From contig CAMUHA010000002.1 of NCBI GenBank assembly GCA_947088515.1, positions 1 to 60,626 on the forward strand: a DNA stretch of 60,626 nucleotides, written 5' to 3'. A program made the position numbers and the translations under genes. The notes under the pieces are model-generated. The model saw only the letters and a list, made by a program, of their open reading frames with translations, was not told the DNA's origin and made no database searches. Shown here one piece after another: positions 59,706 through 60,626 of this stretch (positions within the stretch are counted from its first letter, which is position 1; every line of letters begins with the position of its first letter). The stretch comes from an uncultured bacterium (lineage in GTDB: Bacteria; Bacillota; Clostridia; Lachnospirales; Lachnospiraceae).

Positions 59706-60470
59706 ATGAAGGAAAAAGGGGTCAGCGGGAGCGCTTTAAAAATAATTGCAATGATATTTATGCTGATGGACCACACAGCAGCAGTTGTGCTTGGCAGTAT
59801 ATTGATAAAAAATGGTATTTTTGATGTTGACAATACCTCTGCTACTTATATAGGCAGTTTAATAGAGGCGGGAACCATAGGGTGGGTTTATCTTCTGTAT
59901 CAAATCATGCGCAGGTTTTTTGGCAGGCTTGCTTTTCCAATTTATTGCTTTTTGTTGGTAGAAGGTTTTGAAAAGACGCATAACAAGGCCGGATATGCCA
60001 GGCGGATGTTTCTTTTTGCACTGATTTCAGAAATTCCATTTGACCTGGCTTTTAATTTCAGAATAATTGACTTTAGTTATCAAAACGTATTTTTTACCCT
60101 TTGGCTGGGAATTTTGATGATGTGGGTGATAGAGACAGTAGAAAAATGCTGTCATATACAAATAATCCGGCTTTTAGGATACGGTGTGTCTGTTCTTGGG
60201 GCTGTTCTTGCGGCGGAGAGTCTTAGAAGTGATTATGGGGCAAAGGGGATTATTGCCATTGCCCTGTTGTATTTATTGCGCAAAAACAAATGGGAACAGA
60301 TAGCAGCAGGCTGCGTTGCCTTTCTGTGGGAGGTTACGGCGCCTTTTGCTTTTGTGTTTGTGTGGTTTTATAACGGCAGGCGGGGGCTTAGGCTGAAGTA
60401 TGTTTTTTATATCTTTTATCCGGTGCATTTGTTAGTGTTGCACTATGTTGCAAATATTATTTATTTCTAA
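59706..60470 (+). CDS. TraX family membrane protein
   Basis: A 254-residue integral membrane protein with seven or eight segments and the TraX pattern: SALKIIAMIFMLMDHTAAV, then AFPIYCFLLVEGFEKTHNK and RMFLFALISEIPFDLAFN. The prototype acetylates F pilin, but chromosomal homologues in Firmicutes are common and are acyltransferase-like proteins of unknown target. ATG 59706 follows CAGGAG. It is not adjacent to conjugation genes, so the mobile-element link is doubtful. Confidence 0.9.
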   Translation: MKEKGVSGSALKIIAMIFMLMDHTAAVVLGSILIKNGIFDVDNTSATYIGSLIEAGTIGWVYLLYQIMRRFFGRLAFPIYCFLLVEGFEKTHNKAGYARRMFLFALISEIPFDLAFNFRIIDFSYQNVFFTLWLGILMMWVIETVEKCCHIQIIRLLGYGVSVLGAVLAAESLRSDYGAKGIIAIALLYLLRKNKWEQIAAGCVAFLWEVTAPFAFVFVWFYNGRRGLRLKYVFYIFYPVHLLVLHYVANIIYF

Positions 60471-60527
60471 AAGTTTATTTTCTTTTTCTTAAGTTTGTGA
60501 AATTTTTTTGAAACCGGGTTTCCCATG

Positions 60528-60576
60528 TTGACACAAATTGGAAGGAAGCATATAATTCATATAGTTAACTAGTTAA
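60528..60576 (+). promoter_or_regulatory. Strong promoter with a palindromic operator for the gene at the right edge
   Basis: TTGACA (60528-60533) and TATAAT (60551-60556), 17 bp apart, are both perfect. TTAACTAGTTAA (60565-60576), a perfect 12-bp palindrome, lies at the expected start point, suited to a MarR-type repressor. A near-palindrome GAAACC-G-GGTTTC precedes the -35. Confidence 0.8.
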
Positions 60577-60613
60577 ATATTAATTATTTAAGTAAATCAG
60601 GAGGGGAAAATGG

Positions 60614-60626
60614 ATGGGGAAGCACA
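60614..60626 (+). CDS. Start of an unidentified gene (partial)
   Basis: AGGAGGGG (60599-60606) is followed by ATG at 60614 with 7-nt spacing (MGK...); ATG 60610 in another frame is too close to the site. Only four codons are visible. The palindromic operator suggests an autoregulated transcription factor or an operon it controls, but this cannot be confirmed here. Confidence 0.5.

Noticed and set aside
59706..60470. TraX as part of the island or of a conjugation module
   Set aside because: It lies outside the island beyond the S-component gene, has its own promoter, and TraX-family genes are common chromosomal genes in Firmicutes.

Overview
The window looks like a chromosomal segment of an anaerobic, spore-forming, low-GC Gram-positive bacterium, most likely a Lachnospiraceae-type clostridium. 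The grounds are strong AGGAGG ribosome binding sites, a complete but scattered set of spoVA spore genes, DapL-type lysine biosynthesis, a flavodiiron oxygen/NO reductase, AddAB recombination, energy-coupling-factor (ECF) vitamin transporters, and uncharacterised families I associate with this group (DUF5685, DUF6062, DUF6106-like, DUF4179). No rRNA, tRNA or CRISPR array was seen.

Layout. 0-6.6 kb: dapL, then two ECF-type sigma factor/anti-sigma pairs (the first sigma gene carries an apparent 1-nt frameshift) and a PepSY protein. 6.6-10.9 kb: flavodiiron protein, then a BlaI-like repressor with an M56 sensor protease fused to an M23 murein peptidase, and a 37-aa membrane peptide. 10.9-13.0 kb: a zinc-ribbon membrane protein, a DUF5685 protein with two Asp-rich motifs like those of squalene/phytoene synthases, and a J-domain protein. 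13.1-18.4 kb: two-component system plus an FtsX-type ABC transporter (peptide-antibiotic sensing/resistance style). 18.4-30 kb: two hypothetical membrane proteins, guaB behind a structured leader, a GGDEF-EAL protein, glnS, a MocR-type regulator, an acidic membrane-anchored protein, and a TetR regulator with a DUF6062 protein.

30-43 kb: spoVAC (minus strand), spoVAD, spoVAA-spoVAB and spoVAE lie separately among MBOAT/SGNH acylation genes, an exo/endonuclease-phosphatase, ridA, a shikimate-kinase-like gene, a DMT exporter, a GH31 glucosidase and a metallo-beta-lactamase-fold hydrolase. Candidate sigma-G promoters precede at least spoVAA and spoVAE. 43-53 kb: Xaa-Pro aminopeptidase, HAD-IIA phosphatase, addB-addA. 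53-56.2 kb: a complete ECF transporter (S, fused A-A, T).

56.2-58.85 kb is an accessory island: an intact AbiE-type toxin-antitoxin pair with its own promoter, followed by fragments of a type III-like DNA methyltransferase and a broken tnpV transposon gene. It sits exactly between the ECF operon and a second, minus-strand ECF S-component gene. The window ends with a TraX-family membrane protein and the start of a gene whose promoter carries a perfect 12-bp palindrome, suggesting autoregulation.

Start codons were chosen from ribosome binding sites where these were clear. Family names come from reading motifs by eye, not from database searches.
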